This document shows, in pieces, positions 53,535 to 64,000 of a stretch of 64,000 nt of DNA (within the stretch, counting starts at the first letter, position 1; every line of letters begins with the position of its first letter). The stretch lies in NCBI RefSeq assembly GCF_024868665.1, contig NC_079892.1, positions 1,489,394-1,553,393 of the forward strand, given 5' to 3'. Both the position numbers and the translations under genes were made by a program. The notes beneath the pieces were generated by a model, which did no database searches, had not been told where the DNA came from, and saw only the letters and a program-made list of their open reading frames with translations. This DNA comes from Triplophysa rosa (lineage: Eukaryota; Chordata; Actinopteri; Cypriniformes; Nemacheilidae).

Positions 53535-55839
53535 TTGAATGATTGATGTGATGGAGTCGACATTATCTTTCATTTCCCTGTTGAACACATTTCAGCGCTG
53601 ATCCCGGGTCAGGGTCTGCAATCTGCTTTGCATTATGGCATGCGAGAACAAAGTGCGGATGAATGGTTTCAGATCAGCGCTTGTGCGTACGCTCGGTGAT
53701 CTGATGGAGATGATGACGGCGTTTCACGTGAGAAGATGGATGTCTCACTTACGGCTCGATTCGTCCGGTGAGCGTTTTCACCGCACGCCCCATTTCTCAG
53801 TAAGATTGAGTGTTTGCGAGCGATTTGACCTCCATTCATCTCCTGGAGGTTATTCACAGCCAACGCACCAATCCTCGCCATAAAGCTCCATCAGAATTAT
53901 TGTTTAATAGATCGAAGACTTGAGACGTAATAGTTTGACCGCCTTCAACAGAGTGAAATCTGCAGTTTTAAAATACACGATGAGGATATCAAAATTCTGT
54001 ACACATGATGAATCACAGACATTTTTTGGGTTTGAAGTGTTGATTAAAATATTTATATTCAATATTTCCTCTTGCTTCATCTCTATGGATTTCACAACCG
54101 AGCTTGCAGTGCATTCTGGGATTGCTTTAGGAAAGTGTTGTGCGTGTTTTGAGAGGTGTGTGTGTGTCTATCTACATCACATACTGTATGTTTACTCAAC
54201 TCTCTCTTTTATACATTTACTTTAGTTTGTTTTATTACTATTATGTGAATTATAAAAACACCACATTCAATTAATTGAATAAATGATATTGAGAATGACT
54301 GCATCATCTCTTCAGGTTGAAGATAAAGCGCTGTCGACATTCAAGATCACAGACATGTAAGAGCACTTGTTGAGTTGACTGACTTTAAATATCAGGCGGA
54401 ATGTGACAGAGACAGATCGAGTATTAAATAACAGGATCTAAGAGTTGAAGCGATGCCTGCGGGTCTTACGGCACATTTATTCTCATCTCTCTTCAGCTTC
54501 TGTCTGAAACAGAACTCATGACATTCAGTTTACATTGAGAGAAATCTGCTGCTGAACGGTGACGCTCACAATCATTTAGTCTCGCTCTGATTGACTGGGA
54601 AACAGTAAACATATAACTAAATGTCTTTTTTACCCATAGATGTTTATACATAGATGAGCGCTTCAGTCGCCATCTTGGAAAGGTCAACAATTTAGTTGCT
54701 GTTGTCGCAGTAAAAAAATAAAGCTGACATACTATACACTATACACTTAAACTGTGCACTATGCACTCAACCATCTAGTGTATGAATTTAAGAAGAGTAG
54801 CATCGTCCCAAATGCAGATTTATACTAACCGGAAGTGTGTGCGATTTCCCAAACAAGGGCAAATGACGTCAATCTCACAACACAATGCATGTCAATAAAA
54901 ATCAATTCATACATAGTATATTTAATGTAATTTAAATCTATTTTGCACAGCATGAACTCAGTCAGCATTAGATTGAAGCGTAATCATACTGCAGGAGGAC
55001 TTTGCTAGCCCCGCCTCCCTTACGCTACGTTAGCGAAACTGCGACCGTTGAGTGAGTGAAGTGTCCATTTGGGACGCACCATAAGATTTCTGAAGAAAGC
55101 CTCTGACACAATGTAAAAAACAACTAGAAGGATTGAATTAATTATGTAAATGTAAATTTGCACAAGTTTTTGCACACAGTTTTTTAAAGTAAATTTTGTT
55201 TGTTTATAACATTTGGGTCGTATAGCGGTCGTATGTGTATAGCAGCCCATAGAAACACCGCTAATGAGGCATCTCCGGTTTTTACTTACATGTGAGATAT
55301 TGCGATAATGAAAATAACATGAAATTTAACGGAATCGAAAGTTCGTTCGTTGTTTGAAAATAAAATGAAACTATAATTATATGATTTGTGTATATAAAGA
55401 AGTATTTATTTTTGTTCAAAGAGTTTTCATTTTAACATGAAGTTGAAATCTTGTGAGAGTATTTAAATCTTTATCCATGATGCCTTTGTACATATTTAAT
55501 GTGTGTTCTCGTAGTGTGTTTTTAGTGCAGTTTGCTTCAAACTGTGACTTTTTATGTAATGCTAGTTGACACATGCAGAGTAGAGAAAATGCAGAAGACG
55601 ATGGCGGTTTGTGGCTAATTCTCCTGCAGCGACACTCAGAATGCGACACATGCTTGCGATGCATTATGAATTGCATTCTAAAACATTTCAGAATGCGATG
55701 GCGCATGAAATCGAGCTTATATAGCTAAAAGCATCTGCGTTCATGTACTGATGTAGAGCGTGTCTCTGAAAAGACTCGGATCAACAGATTCAACCACTCC
55801 GGAGGTTTGAGGGACTTCTCAGTTGTGTATCATTTAAGT

Positions 55840-56215
55840 ATTTAGTCTCAGACGTTTCTCCTAAAAAAACAGAATCAATTGAGTGTAATTGTTGAAACAC
55901 ATGAAGAGTCTGGAGGTGTGAAGTGAATGTAGATCGTAGAGGTCAAATCATCTGTATTTGAGTAAATGTGGTGAGAAATGTTTGAGTTGATATTGAGGTC
56001 TTCAATAATATTGACTTTTGATCGCAGACGAGACAAATCTGAGCTCAGTTTGACACATTGATGACGTCTCTTCTCAAACTCGAATGACAGACACGTTTGT
56101 GACATTTCTGACTCTTTTTCTCAGGAGAAATATCTGAGACACAGGTGAGACTTAAGCAAAAGTTTCCAATTGCTCTCCATTTAATCTCATTGATGTCTGA
56201 AGATAAATAATGGAA
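55840..56215. repeat. 'tctcagatatttctc' family repeat, copy C
   Basis: Same orientation as copy A. Carries GAAGAGTCTGGAGGTGTGAA, GAGAAATGTTTGAGTTGATA and CAGGAGAAATATCTGAGACA. Confidence 0.8.
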
Positions 56216-56603
56216 ATATTAACACTTATGGGGTCTCTAGAGAATAGCTATGCTATTAGACCAACTGAAAGATATCTTTTCACAAGTTTTTTCCGTTGGA
56301 TTCATATTATGGACTGGATTTATATCATTCATACATATTATGTAATCACAGTTATAACAATAAAAATTTAGCTTTTTTTAACAAGTTTAACATTTTTTGG
56401 ACTGAAAAAAAATCTGTTTTTCAATAATGTTGCATTATAATTAGAATCAAACCTGAACAAGATGTTACAAAGAGAAAAGTTGCAGTCTTTAGAGTTTATA
56501 ATTTATTTCAGTCGTCTGTTTTTCATATAATTCTACAAATTTAATCTAAACATCAGTTACTAACGGCAAGAGAACTGTGTGTCTGTGCTAAATTGTTTTG
56601 TCT

Positions 56604-56608
<5 letters not shown>

Positions 56609-56647
<39 letters not shown>
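56609..56647. repeat. (CT)n(GT)n microsatellite
   Basis: About 15 CT units then GT units. A second short CT tract lies at 57366-57389. Confidence 0.9.
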
Positions 56648-58289
56648 CCGTGAGCATGATCATTTTGCATTGTGGATGTTTTTTGCATTTTTGGAAGTGT
56701 GCCACCTTATTCCTGTCTATGTGTGATCTGCGTTGTTTCTGATTTTGAGGATGAATTTTGTCCATTTTCTAAGAGGTCCATTTTGTCCATTTTCCACACC
56801 CCTAAGACTTTTTTTCCACACCAACATAAAATCAAGATATCCATTTTTTTGTGTAGATCTAGAAAGTTTTGACCATTTTCCAAAGTATCATGCCATTTGG
56901 ACAAAGACAACTTTTTAAAAATTATTTTAGCAAATGTCATTTGCGGGTCAAAAAGACCCCGAAGACCGCATTAGGGTTAAAGAGATCTATGGCTAGAGAG
57001 CAAAGCGCTTTACTAATCTGCTAAATATTTATACATTTTAATAATTTGACACTTTAAACTGTTATAAAAACTTAATTATTAAAAATAATTGTATTATTAA
57101 AAAACTTCCCATTGTAAATTATATTTACATCATGTGTTAGTGTTTTGGTAAGAAATGACCCTCAGGCAATTTTACCAAACACAATCTGTAAATCGAATAA
57201 ATAATCTGTTCACACATTGTCACGTGATTGGTTGTTAATTTATTGTTCTTTTATAATTCAGAGAGGATGTTCATCATGTAAATCTTACAGTAGATAGGTG
57301 GCGCTGTTGTACAGTCAGATGAAGACTGCAGGAGGATCTCCTCACTTGCCCCCAGGAGCTCTCCTGCTCTCTCTCTCTCTCTCTCTCTGTCATGTGAAAT
57401 TATTGTTTACACCTGTGAGGAGACTCGACCCCTGTGTGTCTCATTCAGTGTGATGTGTGCAGGGTTTGTGTAATGATGTATACTGTGTGTGTGTGTGTTG
57501 ATGTGCTGTTATTGCGATCTCTCTTTGATCGGCTCACTGTCACTCTCTAAATCACTCGGAGAATAACTGCTGACGCTGTTCCGCACGTACACTTCACTTT
57601 GTTTATACACACCATCTGTTATTTATTTCATGAGATTATATTCGGTGATTTACAGTATACTTATCAAAACGGACCAGTAGCTTTCTGTCTTTTCATTATA
57701 GTCATACAGCTCACAGAACTTGATTTATTTTGGTAGGGATTGTGTAACTGCCTCTATTGTATGTAAAACACACACGCGCACTCTTAAGGGTAGGAAGCCT
57801 TTGGTGTAGTAAATACTGTACTATACTTGAATATTTACTATAGTAAGCTTCTAAAACACTATAGCACTGGGGTAAATAGTGTATTTTTTCATGTCCTTTA
57901 TGAAAATAACCATGATTTTATTATAGTAAAAGTATAGTAACCATGTTACTTCCAATGCCATGATTCTACTATGGTTACTATGACAAACCCACGGTTAATT
58001 TGTGGTTACCATGGGTGTACTATAGTAAGCATGTCTTTTTTGTTTTATTGGAAGTGAAAACCATGGAAAGGTTTCATGAGGGCTGGTCTGATTTAAGACA
58101 ATTACGATTTTAATTGTTTTATTATTTAGTTTTTGACAGTTGTACAAATGCCTCTCTCTCCCTCTCTCAGCATCTGTTACCTCTCATCTGCCTCATTGAT
58201 ATTCTTTGATCCTCTGTGACCCCCCCTCGTGATTCAGACCCCCGACTGCTGGAACTCATTCACAACACTCTCACCCCAAACCCCCACAC

Positions 58290-58435
58290 ATCACACACAC
58301 TTAACAAGCTGTACCACCCCTCAAAACACACACACACGCACACACACACACTCTTAACAAGCTGTACCACCCCCCCAACACACACACACACACACTCTTA
58401 ACAAGCTGTACCACCCCCCCAACACACACACACGG
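58290..58435 (+). repeat. Minisatellite with embedded (CA)n
   Basis: Three tandem units of about 45-52 bp, each of the form TTAACAAGCTGTACCACCCC followed by a variable (CA)n run. Confidence 0.85.
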
Positions 58436-58863
58436 GTTTCGATTCAAATGAACCGTAAATGCTCATGTTTTCTATCTGCATCTTATAGCGAGACACGGAG
58501 GGGGCAGCGTTATGATGTCATTAATCTGTATGACATCAGAGGAGTCTTTGCGTGTTCTGGGTGGACGAGAGGGAACTGAGAGAGGGGGTGGAGTCAGAAG
58601 TCGGGCCCTTTAACTCATCATCGCTGGAGGCGTCCATTAAGAGTCCACATCATGTGCTAATTAGGCAGTGTTACTTAATTAAAAGTGCAGCGCTCGGAGA
58701 TCGCATTACTCACGGCAAATTAGGAGCCACCAACCGTCTGAGATCCTGCCTCACGTCTGCTGATGAGAGAGAGAGAGAGAGATTCATTGAATCAAAGTCA
58801 GCTTAAAAATATTTAGGAGACATATAAATAGAAACGTTGTCATATACTGTAGTAAAACCCGTA

Positions 58864-59250
58864 AGAAAGACAAATCACACATGAGATCTCGTTATATCTC
58901 AATTATTTCTCCTAGACATCAGTGAGATGAAATTGAGAGCAAATGGAAGCTAAAGTCTCATTTTCGTCTCAGATATTTCTCGTGAGAAAAAGAGTCAGAT
59001 ATTTCACAAATGTGTCTGTCATGAGAGTTTGAGAAGAGATGTCAACAATGTGTCAAACTGAGCTCAGATTCGTCTCGTCTGCGATCAAAAGTAAATATTA
59101 GTGAAGATATCAATATCAACTCAAACATTTCTCACCAAATCCAGATTATTTTATCTCTACAATCTACATTCATTTACACCTCCAGACTCAACATGTGTTT
59201 CAACAATTACACTAGCAATCTTAAGAGAAACATCTGAGACTGAGTTGATA
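58864..59250. repeat. 'tctcagatatttctc' family repeat, copy D
   Basis: Same orientation as copy B. Includes GTGAGAAAAAGAGTCAGATA, GTCTGTCATGAGAGTTTGAG and CTACATTCATTTACACCTCC. It is one of the most complete copies. Confidence 0.8.
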
Positions 59251-60344
59251 CTTCAGTGAGAACATCATTAAATCTTCTGAGCTGTGAAAGAACGACATCT
59301 GAGCAATATCATTTTCCTCTGGGAGGTGTGGGGTTTTAAAATGAATGTGGATGACATTTGATGGTGGGAGAAATGATTTAGTCTTGACTCTCAGACTGCA
59401 CACTTTGGTGTCTGTCAAGATGTTTTCTATAACACACGATTGAGACTGTTCTCAGGGGAAACATCTGAAGTCTAAAGCCTGTTTTTATTCCCTTGCTGTT
59501 TTGTGTCTGGCCACATTTAGCCGTGGATTGAAAATATCAGCTTGTATAATGAACTTCATCGTTGAATAGATGGACTCAAAAAGCAATGGATTTCCTCAGC
59601 TGTGACTGAAAATATTATATTTGTGTATCTGTATTTCAATCTCCCACTTGTAGACAGACTAATTCGGCCGCAACGCTGCCACGGGTCTGCTGTAATTGAA
59701 AATAACACACACGCACGCAAACATCCGTCTGGTCCCCAGATAAATGCGGCAGCGGTGCGGGGGGTCGTGAAGGTGATGTTTCTGAGCCCACGGTGTTGAC
59801 ACCTCACCATATAATCAATATCTGTGGAATAGAGCGATAGAGGAAGCGTATCTCTCATTTTGAGTCGAGATTGGGGGGGAAAACCGGGTCAGATATCTGA
59901 AGGTCATTGGCTGCGTGGAAAGATCTACAGTCGCTGCGACCTTTAACCCTCACAAAATTAAGCAGCCGCCTGACAAACGGCCGGAGCTGTTCCGTTTCAT
60001 TTCGCCTGAGAAAGAACATTAGATTTCATCTCGATCGATATGATGTGTTTCAGTCAAAACCTAATAAATCATGCACGTAGTCGCCGGTAATTGTTGCGAT
60101 AAATCAAAAACTGGTGTCAGGTATTGGCTTTTCATATACAATTATTAGACTATGTAAATCTAAATGATATTAATATGTCAAAATGACACATTCGCTGCTG
60201 TTGAAGGTGGAAAAGTGGATTTTATTGTTTGTATTGGTGAATGTGTATGATTGCATTTAGAGGAAGGGTTCCACCAAAAATGAAAAAATCTTTCATCGTT
60301 TGTTAATCTACGTGACGTTCCGAATGTGAATCGAATTGTATCCC

Positions 60345-61050
60345 ATAAGACAAAACCACAGATGAAGTGCTGTTAATATCGCAATTATTTCTGATAGACA
60401 TCATTGAGATTAAATGGTGAGCAAATGAACGTCTCCTTTGGAGTCAAAAGAGTTTTGTCTCAATTGTTAATTTTTTTCATTTCTCCTCGAGACTAAGTTA
60501 ACTTAAATGCAGTGTTGGGTAAGTTACTCTGAAAAAGTAATTCATTACTAGTTACTAATTACAAATTCAATAGTGTAATTAGATAACTGTACAAATTACT
60601 CTCCTCAAAAAGTATTGAATTACTTATTACTAATTACTTTCTATATCCTACATCAACCTTGATTAGTTAAGTGATTCAAGGATAGGCATGAAACGGCTCT
60701 TTTAATTCATTCAAATAAATAATATAAAACTACATGAAGTACTCTTATTAACTGACCAAAGTATACGAATGTGAGAATTATACATTAAAGCATACATTTT
60801 AAAGTTAGACTTTGAATTTTTATGTCATTTACACTATTGAATATATTACACAGTATTTAGTTCGATTCCATCAGAAGTAACTGTAATTAAATTACAGAAA
60901 AAATAAGAGTAATCCCTTACTTTGCTTTTTCCAAGGGAAAAGTAATTAAATTACAGTAACTAATTACTTAGTAACTAGTTACGCTCAACACTGCTTAAAT
61001 GAGAACTCCATCAAATCTCCGGAGCAAGGAAAGAGGCAACCACTGAGCAA
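60345..61050. repeat. 'tctcagatatttctc' family repeat, copy E, split by a hAT element
   Basis: The left part carries ATCGCAATTATTTCTGATAG and GACATCATTGAGATTAAATG. The right part, after the insert, carries CTTAAATGAGAACTCC and GAGGCAACCACTGAGCAATT. The break is exactly the hAT insertion at 60512-60992. Confidence 0.65.
60512..60992 (+). mobile_element. hAT-type MITE, copy 3 (CAGTGTTGGG family)
   Basis: Begins CAGTGTTGGGTAAGTTACTC and ends TTACGCTCAACACTG. The flanks CTTAAATG (just left of the element) and CTTAAATG (just right) are a perfect 8-bp target duplication. It has the same orientation as copy 1. Confidence 0.9.
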
Positions 61051-61170
61051 TTACACTTTGAGCCACTTTTATAACATGTTTGATGACTTTATTTTCCAGT
61101 TTTTGTCGTGTAAAAATCACTGCCTATGTTCATTGTGTGGGAAACAAGCTAAACATGCTGTAGTATCTCT

Positions 61171-61280
61171 ATTAAAGGAGTAGTTCACTTTAAAAAGCCC
61201 CCATTGACTTTCCATAGTAGGAATAAAAATGACTATGGAAAGTCAATGGGGGCTTATTTTAAAGTGAACTACTCCTTTAA
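61171..61280. repeat. Near-perfect 110-bp hairpin palindrome
   Basis: The left arm (AAAGGAGTAGTTCACTTTAA, then GCCCCCATTGACTTTCCATA) and its reverse complement flank a loop of about 12 nt. The ends belong to the same broad 'gttcac' transposon class as elements in the left half of the window. Confidence 0.85.
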
Positions 61281-62075
61281 GTCCTAAATTTAGAACAAAA
61301 GGTGTACGTTTTTAGATAAACTAACCCTTTAAACTAGGTCATATTTTGAGAAAATAAAACTCTATTGGGGGAGAAAATGGTTTGACTATCTAGGGCAGGG
61401 GGCGGGTCCTGTGCTGAAGGGGGTGTGACTTGTGTTCTTTCTCAGGTCAGCCCAGTGGGAGATGAGCTGGTTCAGTTGTTACCGTGACAACAGCAATAGT
61501 CTCGTGGGATTAACAGATGCACATATAGGGCGAATTGTACATCAGGAATGACATGTACGTGTATGCGTGTGTGCGTGTGCGCGTGCGTGTGAGAGAAAGT
61601 CCATCACCACAGTAACTCTCGACATGATCGTAAGTGGTGTTTTACAAGCTGCTGGTATCATAAATCAAACTTATTTCTGCACTGGTTGCTGTCTGATCCA
61701 ACACGGAACACCACTTATAAAAACTAGGAAATGTGCCTTTAGTCCAATATGAGATTCCCTGAGGAAAAGCAGCAGAAATCTGCATAATTGAGATACGAGG
61801 GATCGTTTGCTTTGTGCTTTCTCATAATTACAATCTTCATTTTTCTCCCGGTCTCTCCTGCCACTTCGCATTAAAACTGCAAATAGTCAAAATCACCTGT
61901 GCAAATATTACAGCACGACATTTCACTTCCAGTGTGTTCATTTCACACGTGACACTTCATGTTTCCTTCGTTAATCACAAAACACATGTGCTGGAGACTT
62001 TACAGTCAACGCGGCAGAACTCTTACACATTATCTACGAGGAATGGATTGTGAAATGTGATTTATTCCAGAAGTA

Positions 62076-62945
62076 AATGTTATTGCTCAGATTTGATGAG
62101 TTCTCACTCGTCTCATTTGAGTATCGACTTAGTCTCAGATGTTTCTCCTAAACTGTTCAAACAAAATTCATGAAGAGTATGGAGGTGTAAAATAATCTGG
62201 ATTTGAGTAAATTTGATGAGAAATGTTTGAGTTCATATTGAGATCTTCAATAATATTGACTTTTGATTGCAGACGAGCAGGGGCGTTTTTACCATTTTGG
62301 GGGCCGTGAGCAAAGTCAAGACCTGAGCCCCCCCACACATTGCCTATCATTTTTGTTTGAATTGCACAGCAGTATTGAGTACATGGAATTAATGAGACAT
62401 ATATACATACAAATATTAACTGGATTTATTTTACGCTGAACCACATAACAGCACAAAATTCTCTACAGTTTGTTATAAGAATAAACCTTCTTGGTTTTGG
62501 GATGAAAAGGTGTCCTTTGTTTTATTCAGAATAATACAGAATGCTTTTAGCTACAGTACAGTATAAGAAAGTAAAAGGTGCAAGATTCTTCTTTTCATGC
62601 TTATTTTCATAGCATTGTTTTGCTGTATTTGTAAAATTAGTATTAGATATATTTACTTTTGCTTTCTTTCGTTTTTGAGCACCGCTTTGAAACTTGCGCT
62701 TCATTGCGTATATCTGAGTGTCTAAATCAAGCGTCAAATGATTTTACCGCTTGTAGCCACTAGGGGACCCCCAAGCTTGCGGGGCCCTTCGCATTTGCGT
62801 GGTTTGCGTGGTGGTTAACAACGCTACTGCAGACGAGACAAATCTGAGCTCAGTTTGACACATTGTTGACATCTCTTCTGAAACTCTAATGACAGACACG
62901 TTTGTGACAATTCTGACAATTCTTCAGAAATAAGTAATTCTATGT
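62076..62945. repeat. 'tctcagatatttctc' family repeat, copy F, split by a hAT element
   Basis: Same orientation as copy A. Left part 62076-62277 and right part 62830-62945 are one repeat broken at CAGACGAG. Confidence 0.75.
62278..62829. mobile_element. 552-bp hAT-type insert with perfect 8-bp target duplication
   Basis: Begins CAGGGGCGTTTTTACC and ends AACAACGCTACTG. It is flanked by CAGACGAG at 62270-62277 and 62830-62837. No transposase frame. Confidence 0.85.
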
Positions 62946-63814
62946 ACATGTACAGTAATGAGTATTGGAACAGCTTGCTTGTACATGTGTGAACTATTCC
63001 CTGGTGTTCATTCTGTTAATTATAGTGGTACAGTGGCCCAGTTTATGAGAAATGAGATGTTTTATTAAAAAAGAGGTCACGCGTGCTGTACAAGTTGATT
63101 TGAATGGACACCGTGAGGAGTTCTAGAATGAAACGATAAGAAAGTTCAGGTGTGTGGAAGTCAGAGAGCGTGACGGGACTGCTGATGTGTTTCAGTGTTC
63201 TCTCTCCTCTCAGCCGGCCGTGAGGATTAATATGGATGTTGATCCAGAGTGCTTTCTTATGAGTCGCGTCAAACCGAGAACAAAAAAGCCCTGTCACGAT
63301 TTTGACAAATTCGACACTAATGGCTGTGGAAATTTTCAATTTGCCTTTGGTCTATTTTCAGGACCTCAGACCGAACCTTCTTCATCCTCCGTCAAAACGC
63401 TGCTGGCCATCTCTGAGATGTTTGTGAAACTCGTACCGGGTCCTGAGGCTGCGGCGAATTTTAATCAAGCAGCGCTTTGGACATCATAAAGACGGTGGAT
63501 GTTTCAATGCCAGACTTTCTTATTAGAATGCTCAAAGAGACTGTTTACCGACAAAATGAAAATTATCACATTCACAGTCACATTCACCCTCATCTGCCAT
63601 TCCAAAATGGTATGACTTTTCATAATGTTTCTTTGGAATGTAATAACTCAGCCTCCGAAATGTCATTTTCTTTTCTGCTTTATAATTGTAACCGATGGCC
63701 AAACAGCTCAGACGTGTTTCAACGATCTCGCATTTAGGTTCGGCTCATTTCTGCTATCCCATAAGAATCCCACGGCCTTTACAGTCACTCACAAATGAGA
63801 TGTGTCACTATCAG

Positions 63815-64000
<186 letters not shown>

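Noticed and set aside
63154..63489. 111-codon plus-strand frame in tmem117 intron 3
   Set aside because: No convincing splice sites in phase with exon 3 (needs one base to complete Gly) and no resemblance to the next TMEM117 segment.

Overview
The window is vertebrate nuclear DNA, most likely from a cyprinid-like teleost (zebrafish, carp or goldfish group). The evidence is spliced genes with GT-AG introns, compact exons, very many short non-autonomous DNA transposons (hAT-type with 8-bp target duplications), a tRNA-derived SINE, and long CA, CT and GA microsatellites. The gene order irak4-twf1-tmem117 is the conserved vertebrate block. I see no bacterial or viral gene and no CRISPR array. All exon coordinates come from reading splice sites and reading-frame phase by eye, and all reported coding models close in frame.

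Layout. (1) 1-3457: two internal exons of dennd2a, a DENN-domain Rab exchange factor on the minus strand; its DENN domain lies beyond the left edge. (2) 3.5-20.5 kb: mostly transposon-derived sequence, including a hAT element that itself carries two insertions. It also holds weak signs of an unidentified minus-strand gene at 10.8-13.4 kb (possibly to 17.7 kb) and a CpG-rich block at 17.3-17.65 kb. (3) 20.5-22.3 kb: a minus-strand alpha-tubulin gene. It lacks the acetylatable Lys40 and has two upstream exons that could add a 47-residue N-terminal extension. (4) 24.4-29.25 kb: rps17 on the minus strand; introns 3 and 4 each hold one copy of an H/ACA-type snoRNA. (5) 30.9-32.1 kb: pclaf (PCNA-associated factor, minus strand), head to head with irak4. 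(6) 32.9-36.1 kb: complete irak4 (plus strand, 11 exons, 476 aa). (7) 37.2-40.95 kb: complete twf1 (minus strand, 9 exons, 350 aa), tail to tail with irak4. (8) 41.86-64 kb: the first three coding exons of tmem117 (plus strand), head to head with twf1. The rest of the window is tmem117 intron 3, which continues past the right edge.

The genes are not an operon. They are housekeeping and proliferation genes (rps17, pclaf, twf1), an innate-immune kinase (irak4), a cytoskeletal gene (alpha-tubulin) and a multipass membrane protein gene (tmem117). Two compact divergent promoters (pclaf/irak4 and twf1/tmem117) carry palindromic CRE sites; the first also has E2F sites and the second an NRF1 site. 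tmem117 introns 2 and 3 contain at least six copies of one unnamed interspersed repeat, several broken by later hAT insertions.
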